Notes under the pieces: model-generated
What the model was told of the DNA's origin: nothing
Databases searched by the model: none
What the model saw: only the letters and a program-made list of their open reading frames with translations
Virus record (IMG/VR): IMGVR_UViG_3300032235_000623
Coordinates: 44,850-108,849 of that record
DNA from: a virus
Length of the DNA stretch: 64,000 nucleotides
Strand: one strand, 5' to 3'
Position numbers and translations under genes: made by a program
In this document: positions 27,248 through 36,471 of the stretch, one piece after another
Position numbering within the stretch: position 1 is the first letter of the stretch
Layout of the letters: each line of letters begins with the position of its first letter

Positions 27248-27466
27248 TTATACATCATTTTCAGACCTTAAGGATGGACTTGGGCCAAGAAGGTATCCAT
27301 CTTCATGATACTTAACCATTTTTTCGGTATCTTCTTCTCCAACTATTTTAGTTGAAAGTAAAACAAGTATATCGTATATACGGTGAAGCATTATATAATT
27401 CACCATTGAAAGATTTTCCTCTATAGGCCTAGAGTTTTCATCTTCCGTCATCTTGTAGGTACCCAT
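27248..27466 (-). CDS. Small hypothetical protein
   Basis: The 72-residue product is acidic with a helical middle (NYIMLHRIYDILVLLSTK). ATG 27466 or 27451 could be the start; neither has a clear ribosome-binding site. It overlaps the preceding gene. Confidence 0.55.
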   Translation of the reverse strand: MGTYKMTEDENSRPIEENLSMVNYIMLHRIYDILVLLSTKIVGEEDTEKMVKYHEDGYLLGPSPSLRSENDV

Positions 27467-27629
27467 CTAAATCGTTAATTATTTCATCAAGGGTCATTCC
27501 GTTTTCCTTTGATGTTTCTATATACTTCTTAAATTCTTTGATTGCTTTTTTAGCCATAGGCATTACTGGCATATGCATACATGGGATTCCCATACCTATA
27601 GAACGTGCCAAGTCTTTATCGTAATTCAT
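27438..27629 (-). CDS. Small helical protein
   Basis: The 63-residue product has a Met/Pro-rich stretch (GIPCMHMPVMPMAKKA) and an acidic helix. It is coupled to both neighbours. Function unknown. Confidence 0.55.
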   Translation of the reverse strand: MNYDKDLARSIGMGIPCMHMPVMPMAKKAIKEFKKYIETSKENGMTLDEIINDLDGYLQDDGR

Positions 27630-27828
27630 TTTCTACCAACTTTTTTATTTTGCTATAAAATAATAACCCAATATTATTTTTGTAATTACATGAAAGGCAA
27701 TATAAATATATAACATCGTCAATACTCTGGTTAACAGAAAGAGGGCCTTGATCTAAAGGACATTCTATCCTAGGAACAAGACCCTCTTCAGCTAAAGCTA
27801 AGTATTTTGATACGTATTGTATCTTCAA
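27616..27828 (-). CDS. Small zinc-like protein
   Basis: The 70-residue product has ECPLDQG and LYCLSCNYKN, a possible zinc-binding pair. The same pattern is common in small phage proteins. It overlaps the next gene by 14 bases and is 15 bases from the lysozyme-like gene. Function unknown. Confidence 0.6.
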   Translation of the reverse strand: MKIQYVSKYLALAEEGLVPRIECPLDQGPLSVNQSIDDVIYLYCLSCNYKNNIGLLFYSKIKKLVENELR

Positions 27829-27843
27829 TTACTTCCTCTTATT

Positions 27844-28410
27844 CTAATTTGGAAATTTTGACAGCCACTCAGCTGCTTTAGGTGTTAACCCTTTCCAAGC
27901 TGACCAATCAGTACCGCCATCGGTCATGTAGTACGTTATCTCTGCGTTTATTACTGGATCAAATAAGAGTACATTTGATGCCAGGTTAAATTTTTCTTTA
28001 CGATCAATGCCGAGTTTTCCCAACATATTAATCTGAAAAATTCCATAGGAACTGTCTCCAGTATTCCTGTTACCATTGTAAGCCATTGGTCTTCCATTGG
28101 ATTCCCGCTTAGCAATAGCCCAAGCCGTTTTAAGGGCTTTTCCTTCAAAACCTACAGACCATAACAACTTTTTAAGTTCTTCATCTGTAAGCATCTCAGA
28201 AGGCTTGTATACAGTATTGCTGTATTTCTCTAAGGTTTCTTTCTTTAATTGTGTTTCATCTAAAGCAGTAAGTGATTTGTTTTCACTTGATGCTTCCAAA
28301 GCTAGAGACTCTGTTGGTCCAGGTTGAACACCAAATAAAAATAGTAATAATACTATTATTGATGTCCAACTATGAGCAACATCGCTCAGTCTTTGCTTTA
28401 TTTTCTCCAT
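27844..28410 (-). CDS. Membrane-anchored lysozyme/transglycosylase-like protein
   Basis: The 188-residue product has an N-terminal hydrophobic segment (about 14-35, IIVLLLFLFGV) acting as signal or anchor. A C-terminal SLT/lysozyme-like domain follows: AIAKRESNGRPMAYN with the likely catalytic Glu, and GDSSYGIFQINML. It should cleave peptidoglycan, as an exported endolysin or an infection-stage muralytic enzyme. ATG 28410 is preferred over 28416 because GAGGAGG then has good spacing. It diverges from the ribonucleotide reductase gene. Confidence 0.82.
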   Translation of the reverse strand: MEKIKQRLSDVAHSWTSIIVLLLFLFGVQPGPTESLALEASSENKSLTALDETQLKKETLEKYSNTVYKPSEMLTDEELKKLLWSVGFEGKALKTAWAIAKRESNGRPMAYNGNRNTGDSSYGIFQINMLGKLGIDRKEKFNLASNVLLFDPVINAEITYYMTDGGTDWSAWKGLTPKAAEWLSKFPN

Positions 28411-28443
28411 AGGCATTTCCTCCTCTAGAGATAACGTTATACA

Positions 28444-28473
28444 ATAATAACATTAGGATCATAAATATGTCAA
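28444..28473 (-). promoter_or_regulatory. Promoter TTGACA-N18-TATTAT
   Basis: TTGACA (28473-28468) and TATTAT (28449-28444) drive the lysozyme-like gene cluster on the - strand. Confidence 0.7.
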
Positions 28474-28572
28474 GCCAGTCAACTAAAAAAAGTTTTTAAA
28501 AGGTCTTTTTTTAATAAAAATCTTTTGGTAGAATTGTCTTTCTATAAATAATTAGAAGGAGAGGCGGACATA

Positions 28573-30507
28573 ATGTCTTATACAATTAAAAACCCGTATG
28601 AAAATTTTATTGCGTTGTCAAGATACGCAAGATGGATTCCAGAAGAAAATAGAAGAGAAAAATGGTCTGAGACCGTAGATAGATATTTTAACTTTATGTT
28701 AAATCATTTATCAGAAAACCATAACTATGCACCAGATAGCAAGCTGGTAGAAGAATTAAAAGAAGCAGTCTACTCTAGAAATGTTATGCCATCAATGCGA
28801 TCAGTAATGACAGCAGGTGCTGCATTAGATAGAGATCATGTGGCAGGATATAACTGTTCATTTGTTCCAGTAGACTCACCAAGATCATTTGATGAAACTA
28901 TGTACATTCTTATGTGTGGAACTGGAGTAGGATTTTCTGTTGAGTATAAGTATGTCAATAAGCTTCCTGCCGTTCCAGAGACATTTGAGAAGTCAACAAC
29001 AGTTATTACTGTTGAAGACTCTAAGCAGGGATGGGCAAAGGCGTACCGTGAGCTCCTAGCTCTACTTTGGTCTGGGCAAATTCCAGCAGTTGATGTGAGC
29101 AAGCTTCGTCCAGCTGGAGCACGTTTAAAGACTATGGGTGGAAGATCATCTGGGCCACAGCCACTGATTAATCTTTTTGATTTTACTATTGCTAAGTTTA
29201 AGTCAGCATCAGGTCGTCAGCTTAAGCCAATTGAAGCACATGACATTATGTGCAAGATTGGTGAAATCGTTGTAGTTGGCGGAGTTCGTCGTTCTGCTAT
29301 GATTTCTCTTTCTAATATTAATGATATTGAAATGGCACAGGCTAAGTCTGGAAATTGGTGGGAAAATAATTCACAACGTGCACTTTCAAATAATTCTGTT
29401 GCTTATTCTCGTAAGCCAGATATGGAGCAGTTTATTGCAGAATGGAAGTCTTTGTATGACTCGAAATCTGGGGAGCGTGGCATTTATAACGTCGCAGCAG
29501 CGCAGGCGCAGGCAGCTAAATATGGTCGCAGAGACCCTGAAGTCCATTATGGAACGAACCCATGTTCAGAAATTATTTTACGTCCTTATCAGTTTTGTAA
29601 CCTTTCAGAAGTCGTATTACGTGAAAAGGACACAGTTGAAGATGTTGCAAATAAAGTTAAGCTTGCAACAATTCTTGGGACATGGCAATCAACACTAACA
29701 GATTTTAAGTATCTTCGTAAAATTTGGAAAGACAATACAGAAGAAGAGAGACTCCTTGGCGTTTCTTTGACAGGACAGTTTGGCCACAAGTTTTTCTCTG
29801 GTAAAGAAAATCTTGCAAAGCTAGAAGAAACTCTTAACGGTCTTCGTGAGTACGCAAGAACAATGAACTCTGAAGAGGCGGGGAAAATTGGGATTCCTGA
29901 GTCTGCAGCTATTACATGCGTAAAGCCTTCTGGAACAGTGTCTCAATTGGTCGGGGTGTCTTCAGGAATGCATGCTTGGCATTCTGATTATTATATTAGA
30001 ACAGTACGTGGTGATAAAAAAGATCCTCTTTCGACTTTCCTAAAAGAAGTTGGGATTCCAGTAGAGGATGATTTCATGAAGCCAAACGATACTTATGTAT
30101 TTTCTTTTCCAGTAAAGGCACCAGAAGGAGCAATTACTAGAAATCATTTAACAGCAATTGAGCATTTAAACACTTGGCTAGTTTATCAACGTGCTTGGTG
30201 TGAACACAAACCATCAATTACAGTTTCTGTAAAAGAAGATGAATGGATGGAGGTAGGTGCTTGGGTATATAAGCACTTCGACGAGGTATCTGGAATATCA
30301 TTCTTGCCTCATTCTGATCACTCGTATAAGCAGGCTCCGTATCAAGAAGTATCAAGAGAAGAGTATGAGGATTTACTGAGCAGAATGCCATCGGAAATTA
30401 GATGGGAAGATTTATCTTTCTACGAAACAGAAGATGGAACAAGCGGAACACAAACATTAGCATGCACCTCTGACGGTAATTGCGAGATTGTGGATATATC
30501 AGCTTAG
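28573..30507 (+). CDS. nrdJ: B12-dependent ribonucleoside-triphosphate reductase
   Basis: The 644-residue product is a class II (adenosylcobalamin) reductase of the monomeric RTPR type. Key residues are visible: Cys95 (GYNCSF) and Cys342 (QFCNL) as the substrate-reducing pair, NPCSEIIL with the thiyl-radical Cys331 and Glu333, and a C-terminal Cys631/Cys637 shuttle (CTSDGNC). It makes dNTPs for phage replication and needs host B12. The phage thioredoxin (3062) may re-reduce it. AAGGAG gives the start. It is somewhat shorter than the 739-residue Lactobacillus enzyme. Confidence 0.94.
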   Translation: MSYTIKNPYENFIALSRYARWIPEENRREKWSETVDRYFNFMLNHLSENHNYAPDSKLVEELKEAVYSRNVMPSMRSVMTAGAALDRDHVAGYNCSFVPVDSPRSFDETMYILMCGTGVGFSVEYKYVNKLPAVPETFEKSTTVITVEDSKQGWAKAYRELLALLWSGQIPAVDVSKLRPAGARLKTMGGRSSGPQPLINLFDFTIAKFKSASGRQLKPIEAHDIMCKIGEIVVVGGVRRSAMISLSNINDIEMAQAKSGNWWENNSQRALSNNSVAYSRKPDMEQFIAEWKSLYDSKSGERGIYNVAAAQAQAAKYGRRDPEVHYGTNPCSEIILRPYQFCNLSEVVLREKDTVEDVANKVKLATILGTWQSTLTDFKYLRKIWKDNTEEERLLGVSLTGQFGHKFFSGKENLAKLEETLNGLREYARTMNSEEAGKIGIPESAAITCVKPSGTVSQLVGVSSGMHAWHSDYYIRTVRGDKKDPLSTFLKEVGIPVEDDFMKPNDTYVFSFPVKAPEGAITRNHLTAIEHLNTWLVYQRAWCEHKPSITVSVKEDEWMEVGAWVYKHFDEVSGISFLPHSDHSYKQAPYQEVSREEYEDLLSRMPSEIRWEDLSFYETEDGTSGTQTLACTSDGNCEIVDISA

Positions 30508-30510
30508 TAG

Positions 30511-30557
30511 TATAATATATTTGGGGTAAAACCCAAATTCCTGGGCAGAGTGCCCAG
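30511..30557 (+). promoter_or_regulatory. TATAAT and two-hairpin 5' leader
   Basis: TATAAT (30511-30516) is followed by ATTTGGG/CCCAAAT (30519-30538) and CTGGGCA/TGCCCAG (30541-30557), then TAGGAGG and the ATG at 30572. The tandem perfect hairpins suggest control of holin translation or mRNA stability. Confidence 0.6.
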
Positions 30558-30571
30558 AAATAGGAGGTCTT

Positions 30572-30799
30572 ATGAAACAAGATCTAAATAATGATGGAAA
30601 GGTAACAATGCAAGAAAAAATTCTAGCAGCGTTAGCAAGCTACGGACGCCATTTCTTAGGTGCCGCAATTGCTCTCTATATGACTGGTAATACAGACCCA
30701 GGAGATTTGATTAAGGGAGGAATTGCAGCAGTACTGCCAGTAATTCTTAAGGCCCTTAATACAAATGAGCCAGCTTTTGGATTTACCAAGAAACCGTAA
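30572..30799 (+). CDS. Holin-like membrane protein
   Basis: The 75-residue product begins with an EF-hand-like loop (DLNNDGKVTMQEK) and has a hydrophobic region (about 23-62) that could form two short helices. The segment SYGRHFLGAAIALYMTGNTDP with AVLPVILKALN matches small actinophage holin or holin-like proteins. It probably permits lysis together with the lysozyme-like protein at 27844. AGGAGG gives the start. Confidence 0.7.
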   Translation: MKQDLNNDGKVTMQEKILAALASYGRHFLGAAIALYMTGNTDPGDLIKGGIAAVLPVILKALNTNEPAFGFTKKP

Positions 30800-30819
30800 G
30801 TATTAGTTGATTAGGATAG

Positions 30820-30845
30820 CTCCTATGCTAAAATAAGCATAGGAG
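30820..30845 (+). terminator. Rho-independent terminator
   Basis: CTCCTATGCT (30820-30829) pairs perfectly with AGCATAGGAG (30836-30845) and is followed by TTTTCCTTTT. It separates the holin-like gene from the virion genes. Confidence 0.9.
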
Positions 30846-30870
30846 TTTTCCTTTTAGGAGATTTTTGCAA

Positions 30871-31221
30871 ATGGCAGTACAAAAGAATTTCGAAGTAGAT
30901 CAAAATGCTACTTTCACCTTTGAGGTTCAATATACCGAAGAGGATGAAGTAACGCCTATTGATCTCACTGGCGCAACCGCTAAAATGCAGGTGCGTGACA
31001 CAAAGGGCGGAACAAAGTTAGCATTTACGCTAACTTCTCCATCTGGTGGAATTACAATTGACGAGCCAAATGGAAAGTTGACTATAAAGATCACTCCTAC
31101 TCAAACCAATAAAATGTTTTATCCAAAATCTGCATATGACATAATGGTAGTTGATTCAAATGGTAACAAAACAAAGTTGCTAGAAGGATTTATGACACTG
31201 AGTAGGAGTGTGACTATTTAA
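30871..31221 (+). CDS. Tail/baseplate protein, BppU-like Ig fold
   Basis: The 116-residue product shows the pattern DLTGATAKMQVRDTKGG...GGITIDEPNGKLTIKITPTQT...YDIMVVDSNGNKTKLLEGFMTLS. This is common in phage tail and baseplate upper proteins. It is an early gene of the virion region. TAGGAG precedes the ATG (a TTG at 30865 is a less likely start). Its stop overlaps the next ATG. Confidence 0.75.
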   Translation: MAVQKNFEVDQNATFTFEVQYTEEDEVTPIDLTGATAKMQVRDTKGGTKLAFTLTSPSGGITIDEPNGKLTIKITPTQTNKMFYPKSAYDIMVVDSNGNKTKLLEGFMTLSRSVTI

Positions 31222-31670
31222 TGGCCGATGTAATTAAGGTTGTAGAGCAAAAAAATAAAGTAATCATTTCATCTCCAGGATCTCAAGGTCCAAGAGGTAA
31301 AACAATACTTAATGGATCTGGTGCACCTGCAAATAATTTAGGACTAGAGGGCGATTTTTATTATGATAAAGATTCTGCTGCATTTTATGGTCCAAAGTTA
31401 TCAGACCTAACATGGGTTGGTGCAACAGTTATAGAGTTTGCAACAACAGAGAATGTCTCTTATACAACATCTTGGGAGCTATCTCAATTAGTTGGTCCAG
31501 TAAATGGGGAATACTCCATACAAATAACACATAACTTAGGATACAGTCCAAGTGTAACAATTAAGTCAAGTTCTGGTGACGTAGTAGAAACTGGAATAAA
31601 TTATGATTCGCTTAATCAGTTAACTCTTGTAATGGCACAGCCGTTTTCTGGAACAGTATACCTATCATAA
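31221..31670 (+). CDS. Tail-fibre-type structural protein
   Basis: The 149-residue product has a short collagen-like GSQGPRGK and a C-terminal beta module (QITHNLGYSPSVTIKSSSG) shared with the next protein. It probably trimerises in a fibre. Overlaps the preceding gene. Confidence 0.7.
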   Translation: MADVIKVVEQKNKVIISSPGSQGPRGKTILNGSGAPANNLGLEGDFYYDKDSAAFYGPKLSDLTWVGATVIEFATTENVSYTTSWELSQLVGPVNGEYSIQITHNLGYSPSVTIKSSSGDVVETGINYDSLNQLTLVMAQPFSGTVYLS

Positions 31671-31682
31671 GGAGATAAAAAA

Positions 31683-32963
31683 ATGGCAAGAAAATTTTTG
31701 GTAAGCGTCGACCTAAATAAAAATGAACTTCTAAATGCCAGAATTCAGAATTTAGGTAGTGCCCCATCAAGTCCAGTATCAGGACAAATTTATTTTGATA
31801 CAAACGATAATGTTTTATATTTTTATAACGGAACTTCTTGGGTCCCAGCATCTGGAGCAACAGATGTAATTCAAGAGGTTATAGGTTCTTCTGTTATAGG
31901 AGGAACAGGATTAACAGCCACATATGACAACGTATCTGGCGAAACAACTATTTCTTTAGATGACACAGCTGTAACAACTGGAAGCTATGGTTCAAGCACA
32001 GAGATTCCAACATTTACCGTAGACGCACAAGGTAGACTTACTGCAGCTGGAAGCACAACAATCTCTACAGATTTAGCAGTTTCCGCAGATTCTGGATCAG
32101 ATACTATATCTCTTCTTTCAGAAACCCTAACTATTTCTGGCGGAGAAGGAATTGATACATCTGTTGAGTCTGGAACAATTACAATTTCTGGAGAAGATGC
32201 TTCAGGAACTAATAAGGGTATTGCTAGCTTCAACACAACAGATTTTTCTGTATCTAATGGCCATGTAAGTTTAGCAAAAGACCCAGTAATTACACTTTCT
32301 GGAGATGTTGCTGGTTCTGCAACAATGACAAACCTTGGCGATGTCACAATAACAACAACTGTACAGCCAAACTCAGTAGCACTTGGCACAGATACAACTG
32401 GTAACTATATTGCAACAATTTCAGGAACAGCTAATGAAATTACAGTAACAGGATCAGGATCAGAGTCAGCAGCGGTAACAATTGGATTGCCAGACGACGT
32501 AACAGTTTCTGGAAACTTAACAGTTAATGGTAACCTTGATGTTGCAGGATCAATTAATTCTGTAAATACAACAGAAGTAAATATAGTTGACAATAAGGTT
32601 GTATTAAATTCAAATGTTACAGGTTCTCCTACAGCAAATGCTGGAGTTAGAGTTGAGCGTGGAACATCAACAGATGTTGAACTTCTTTGGAATGAGACAT
32701 CAGATCAGTGGACATTGACAAATGATGGAACTAACTATCATGAAATAACAAGAAAGTACAAGCAAACACTTTCTACATCTGCAACATCATATACTGTTAC
32801 ACACAATCTAGGAACTCAAGATGTTATTGTACAAATTTATGAAGTTGCATCACCATACCAGCAAATTTTTGCTGATGTAGAGCATACAAGCTCAAGCACA
32901 GTAACAGTAAAATTTGCATCTGCTCCAACAGCTGGAGAATATAGAGTAGTTATCATAGGATAA
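31683..32963 (+). CDS. Tail fibre protein
   Basis: The 426-residue product is Thr/Ser/Gly-rich and beta-structured throughout (TGTTATYDNVSGETTIS-type strands). It ends in the YTVTHNLGTQDVIVQIYE module of receptor-binding fibres. The N-terminal MARKFLVSVDLNKNELLNARIQNLG is typical of fibre attachment in aquatic phages. AAGGAG precedes the ATG. Confidence 0.8.
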   Translation: MARKFLVSVDLNKNELLNARIQNLGSAPSSPVSGQIYFDTNDNVLYFYNGTSWVPASGATDVIQEVIGSSVIGGTGLTATYDNVSGETTISLDDTAVTTGSYGSSTEIPTFTVDAQGRLTAAGSTTISTDLAVSADSGSDTISLLSETLTISGGEGIDTSVESGTITISGEDASGTNKGIASFNTTDFSVSNGHVSLAKDPVITLSGDVAGSATMTNLGDVTITTTVQPNSVALGTDTTGNYIATISGTANEITVTGSGSESAAVTIGLPDDVTVSGNLTVNGNLDVAGSINSVNTTEVNIVDNKVVLNSNVTGSPTANAGVRVERGTSTDVELLWNETSDQWTLTNDGTNYHEITRKYKQTLSTSATSYTVTHNLGTQDVIVQIYEVASPYQQIFADVEHTSSSTVTVKFASAPTAGEYRVVIIG

Positions 32964-32973
32964 GGTAGTAATA

Positions 32974-33348
32974 ATGGCCAAATTTAAATCATTATTAAAC
33001 TTAGTAACACTTTCAGTAGACCCATCATCTGGGTCTGCTGGAGATGTTTACTTTAATGTAGTTTCAAAAAATTTGAAGATACATAATGGTTTAGTTTGGG
33101 TTGACTTAACACCTAGTTCAAAAGATCCTGCTCCATTCTATATGCACACTCATACTTATGATGGAGATGTTCATACAATTACAATTGATGACATGATTAC
33201 GTTTGACAATGATTTAAATAATGAAGCATCAGTTGTGGAACAAATCCCTGCTATAATTGGATTTGACGGCGGTAGTCCAAATTCAATATACGACGATGTT
33301 TCTTATAAAGAGTTAACATTGTTAGACGGAGGCGAAATTGGCAACTAA
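32974..33348 (+). CDS. Small virion structural protein
   Basis: The 124-residue product contains SAGDVYFNVVSKNLKIHNGLVWVDL, a head-domain motif of fibre proteins, and a His/Asp-rich middle (HTHTYDGDVHT) that may bind metal. It ends where the next gene's ribosome-binding site begins. Confidence 0.65.
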   Translation: MAKFKSLLNLVTLSVDPSSGSAGDVYFNVVSKNLKIHNGLVWVDLTPSSKDPAPFYMHTHTYDGDVHTITIDDMITFDNDLNNEASVVEQIPAIIGFDGGSPNSIYDDVSYKELTLLDGGEIGN

Positions 33349-34555
33349 TTTCCCAACAAGTTTAGACAACTTATCAAATCCAGATGGAACAGACAGCCTA
33401 CAAGGACACGCACAGCTTCATGCTAATGTAAATGATGCAATTGAAGCTATTCAGTCTAAAATCGGAGTAGATGGTTCAGAAGATACAACGTCTTTAGATT
33501 ACAGAGTATCTCAGTTAGAAATATCTCCAGTAGATATTGAGCAAGTACAGGATGCAATTGCAGCAGCATTTGCTGCTGGAGATCAATCACAGGTTACAGT
33601 ATCTTATAATGATGCTTTAAACTCATTAACGCTTTTAGTAAATGCTGCAGAAACAGCAGGATATACAAGCACAGTTAAACACTATGTAAAAAATTCTTCA
33701 GGGTCAACAATAACTGCTGGCACTCCAGTGTATACATCTGGAGCAAATGGTGCAAATATTCTTGTTTCAAAAGCATCTAATGTTGGAGAGTCAACTTCAA
33801 GCAAAACGTTTGGCTTGCTTGCACAAAATTTAGCTCAAAATGGTATTGGATTTGTAGTTACTGAGGGATTACTTTCAGGTCTAAATACTAGCTCAGCCAA
33901 TGCTGGTGATCCAGTATGGCTTGGAGTAAATGGATCTGTTATATACGGGTTATCTAATAAGCCAATAGCTCCAGCACACCTAGTATTTTTAGGTATTGTA
34001 ACTAGAGCACACGCACAAAATGGTCAGATTTTTGTTAAGGTTCAAAATGGATTTGAACTTAACGAATTACACGATGTAGATTTAGATTACTCTAATCCTC
34101 CATCCGACGGAGATGTGCTTGCTTATAATGCAACTACAGGAATGTGGACAAATTCATCTGAATTTGTAACACAAAGTTATGTAGACGATGCTATTTCTAC
34201 AGTAGGAGACTCAGTAGATTCTGTAACAACCTTACTAGGGCTAGAGGGTAACAATGATACTGTTATTACTGGGATAGAAAATGAGACTGAGGTAGATACT
34301 TTTGCAGTTTCAGATTTTAGAACAGTTAAGTATCATTTGCAAATATCAAGAAATTCAGAGTTTTATGTTTCTGATTTCTTGTTGTTAGCAGATGGAACAA
34401 ATGTAAATGTAGTTGAGTCAAACGTAATATCAAACACATCTTCAGATCTTGCAAATGTAAATTTTGAAGAAAATTCAGGTATAATTAGTCTATATGTGAC
34501 ACCTGTTGGATCTGCTGTAACAGCAAGATTTATCAGAATGTCATTAAAGGCTTAA
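33338..34555 (+). CDS. Tail fibre / structural protein
   Basis: The 405-residue product starts at TTG (GGAGG six bases upstream) and begins MATNFPTSLDNLSNPDGTDSLQGHAQLHANVNDAIEAIQ, a helical head module of fibres. A beta region follows (TAGTPVYTSGANGANILVSKAS) and then a C-terminal module of SDFLLLADGTNVNVVES type that recurs in the next protein. Probably a receptor-interaction or baseplate fibre. Confidence 0.75.
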   Translation: MATNFPTSLDNLSNPDGTDSLQGHAQLHANVNDAIEAIQSKIGVDGSEDTTSLDYRVSQLEISPVDIEQVQDAIAAAFAAGDQSQVTVSYNDALNSLTLLVNAAETAGYTSTVKHYVKNSSGSTITAGTPVYTSGANGANILVSKASNVGESTSSKTFGLLAQNLAQNGIGFVVTEGLLSGLNTSSANAGDPVWLGVNGSVIYGLSNKPIAPAHLVFLGIVTRAHAQNGQIFVKVQNGFELNELHDVDLDYSNPPSDGDVLAYNATTGMWTNSSEFVTQSYVDDAISTVGDSVDSVTTLLGLEGNNDTVITGIENETEVDTFAVSDFRTVKYHLQISRNSEFYVSDFLLLADGTNVNVVESNVISNTSSDLANVNFEENSGIISLYVTPVGSAVTARFIRMSLKA

Positions 34556-34570
34556 TAAGGGGGTTGCACA

Positions 34571-36034
34571 GTGGCAACATTAAATAAAAACTTTAGAATT
34601 AAAAATGGCTTGGTAGTTGAAGGATCAACGGCTACCGTAAATGGTCAAAATATATTAACAGAGACAGGTTCTGATCAATATATTATCAATCTCATTGGTG
34701 GCACAGCAACAGATGCAAATACTCCTAGTGCAGTTGTAAAGCGTGATGCAAATGGTGATTTTGCTGCAGGCACAATTACAGCAGATCTCGCTGGTAATGC
34801 AGACACAGCAACAACACTTGAGACTTCACGTACAATTGAATTAACTGGAGATGTAACAGGCTCTGTTTCATTTGATGGTTCACAAAATGTTCAAATTCAA
34901 GCAGTCATAGACGGGTCGTTTGCTACAAATTCAGAAGTAACATCAGCAATTGAAAATGCAGCAGGCTCATACCTTGATTGGGATGGACAATCTCAGCTTA
35001 ATGTTAATACACAAGAAATTGCTCAGGCATTTGGTCAGACATTTGATTCTTATGGGTCAGCAGATGATGCAGAAACAGCAGCAAACTTATATACAGATGG
35101 CCGTGAAACTGCCATCACGACTGCTTATCAGGACTACGCTGATCAGGCAGAGGTTGATGCTAAGGCATACACAGATGCTCGTGAAACAGCAATTACATCT
35201 GCATACCAGTCATACGCTGATACAGCAGAACAAGATGCTAAGGACTATGCAGATGATTTAATTAATGATGCATCAAACCTTTCAACAGAAGTTTGGTCAG
35301 CATACAAGACAAATACAGAAATTGGTCTTGCAGAACAAAGAGCAAAGGATCACGCAGATGATGCTGTAGCAGGACTTGTTGGTTCAGCTCCAGAGGTTTT
35401 GGATACAATTCAAGAATTGGCAACAGCACTTGAAAATAATCCAGACATTATTGCTGATCTTGAAAATGTTGCAGCAGGTAAGCAAAATACACTAACTCCA
35501 GGCGCAAATATTGATATCTCAAACGATACAATTTCTGTAACTGGACTTGATGCAGCAGACATTTCAGACTTTAACCAAGCAGCACTTTCTGCAACATCAG
35601 CAGCATACGATCCATCTGGTGCAGCAGCAGATGCTCAGACAAACGCTGAGGCAACTGCACAGGCAGCACTTGATGATGTATTAGATGCTACAACAGCATT
35701 TACTGCACTTAATGTAAACGATGAGGCTAAGCAATTTGCTGCAAGCTCAACATCATTAGGGTCAGTAGTTGTAACAGCTTATGAGTGGGCAAAAGCTGAT
35801 TATCGTTCAGCAAAGGCACTTGTAAAGATTGACAACGGAACACATAATGAAATATCAGAAATTCTACTCACACTAGATTCATCAGATAACGTATCAATTA
35901 CAGAATATGCAATTGTAGGTACTAACGGATCTAGAGGAACAATCACAGCAGATGTTTCAGGTTCAAATGTTAGAATTCGTGTAAATCCAGTAAACGATTC
36001 AACAATTAAAATTACTGGAACACTGCTTAAATAA
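34571..36034 (+). CDS. Tail fibre protein
   Basis: The 487-residue product starts at GTG (after AAGGGGG) and has FRIKNGLVVEGSTATVNG at residues 8-25, a long helical Ala/Asp/Thr repeat (YTDARETAITSAYQSYADTAEQDAK) around 170-260, and the shared C-terminal module. The helical part suggests a trimeric coiled-coil shaft. Confidence 0.78.
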   Translation: MATLNKNFRIKNGLVVEGSTATVNGQNILTETGSDQYIINLIGGTATDANTPSAVVKRDANGDFAAGTITADLAGNADTATTLETSRTIELTGDVTGSVSFDGSQNVQIQAVIDGSFATNSEVTSAIENAAGSYLDWDGQSQLNVNTQEIAQAFGQTFDSYGSADDAETAANLYTDGRETAITTAYQDYADQAEVDAKAYTDARETAITSAYQSYADTAEQDAKDYADDLINDASNLSTEVWSAYKTNTEIGLAEQRAKDHADDAVAGLVGSAPEVLDTIQELATALENNPDIIADLENVAAGKQNTLTPGANIDISNDTISVTGLDAADISDFNQAALSATSAAYDPSGAAADAQTNAEATAQAALDDVLDATTAFTALNVNDEAKQFAASSTSLGSVVVTAYEWAKADYRSAKALVKIDNGTHNEISEILLTLDSSDNVSITEYAIVGTNGSRGTITADVSGSNVRIRVNPVNDSTIKITGTLLK

Positions 36035-36048
36035 TTAAATAAAAGGCT

Positions 36049-36073
36049 TGGGGGAGAGCCTAAATCTCCCCCA
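36049..36073. other. GGGGGAGA hairpin
   Basis: TGGGGGAGA (36049-36057) pairs with TCTCCCCCA (36065-36073). It lacks a U-tract on the + strand. It shares its core with the hairpin at 2545 and may attenuate or stabilise mRNA. Confidence 0.5.
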
Positions 36074-36102
36074 CAAATAAAAATTCGGGGGATAGGGAAC
36101 TC

Positions 36103-36441
36103 GTGACAACAAACAATAAAGATTTTAAAGTTAAGAATGGCCTTGTAGTTGAGGGTAATCAAATAACGCTTGGAGATACTCCAGTAGCCTTCAATACCTC
36201 CACAAGCAAATTAGAAATTTATATTAACGGTTCTTGGCAGCCAATAGCTTTTACATCAGAAATTCCAGATGTTCCAGAAATTACATTTATGGATATCGGA
36301 TTGGCCATTGACTACGATGGAGAACCAGTATATACAGTTCAGGCAAATGGTGTAGTTACCACAGCCACAAAATTCGCAGATGGGGGAACTCCATCAACAT
36401 CTTCTTTCGGTATTACCTTTGATTCAGGTACTATCGGTTAA
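36103..36441 (+). CDS. Short fibre-family protein
   Basis: The 112-residue product starts at GTG and has FKVKNGLVVEG, the same head motif as the 34571 protein, followed by a short beta region. It looks like a partial duplicate or accessory fibre module. GGGGGATAGGG precedes the start. Confidence 0.7.
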   Translation: MTTNNKDFKVKNGLVVEGNQITLGDTPVAFNTSTSKLEIYINGSWQPIAFTSEIPDVPEITFMDIGLAIDYDGEPVYTVQANGVVTTATKFADGGTPSTSSFGITFDSGTIG

Positions 36442-36451
36442 GAAGATAAAA

Positions 36452-36460
36452 TGATATAAT
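36452..36460 (+). promoter_or_regulatory. Extended -10 TGATATAAT
   Basis: TGA-TATAAT followed by AAGGAG and the ATG at 36472, giving a leader of only a few bases. It matches the extended -10 at 41310. Confidence 0.55.
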
Positions 36461-36471
36461 AAGGAGTAATT

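Noticed and set aside
31985-32389. Antisense frames over fibre, capsid-protease and tape-measure genes
   Set aside because: All mirror repetitive coding sequence on the + strand and lack start signals or plausible composition.
36049-36073. Hairpin as a + strand intrinsic terminator
   Set aside because: Stem is perfect but no U-run follows, so I list it only as a hairpin.
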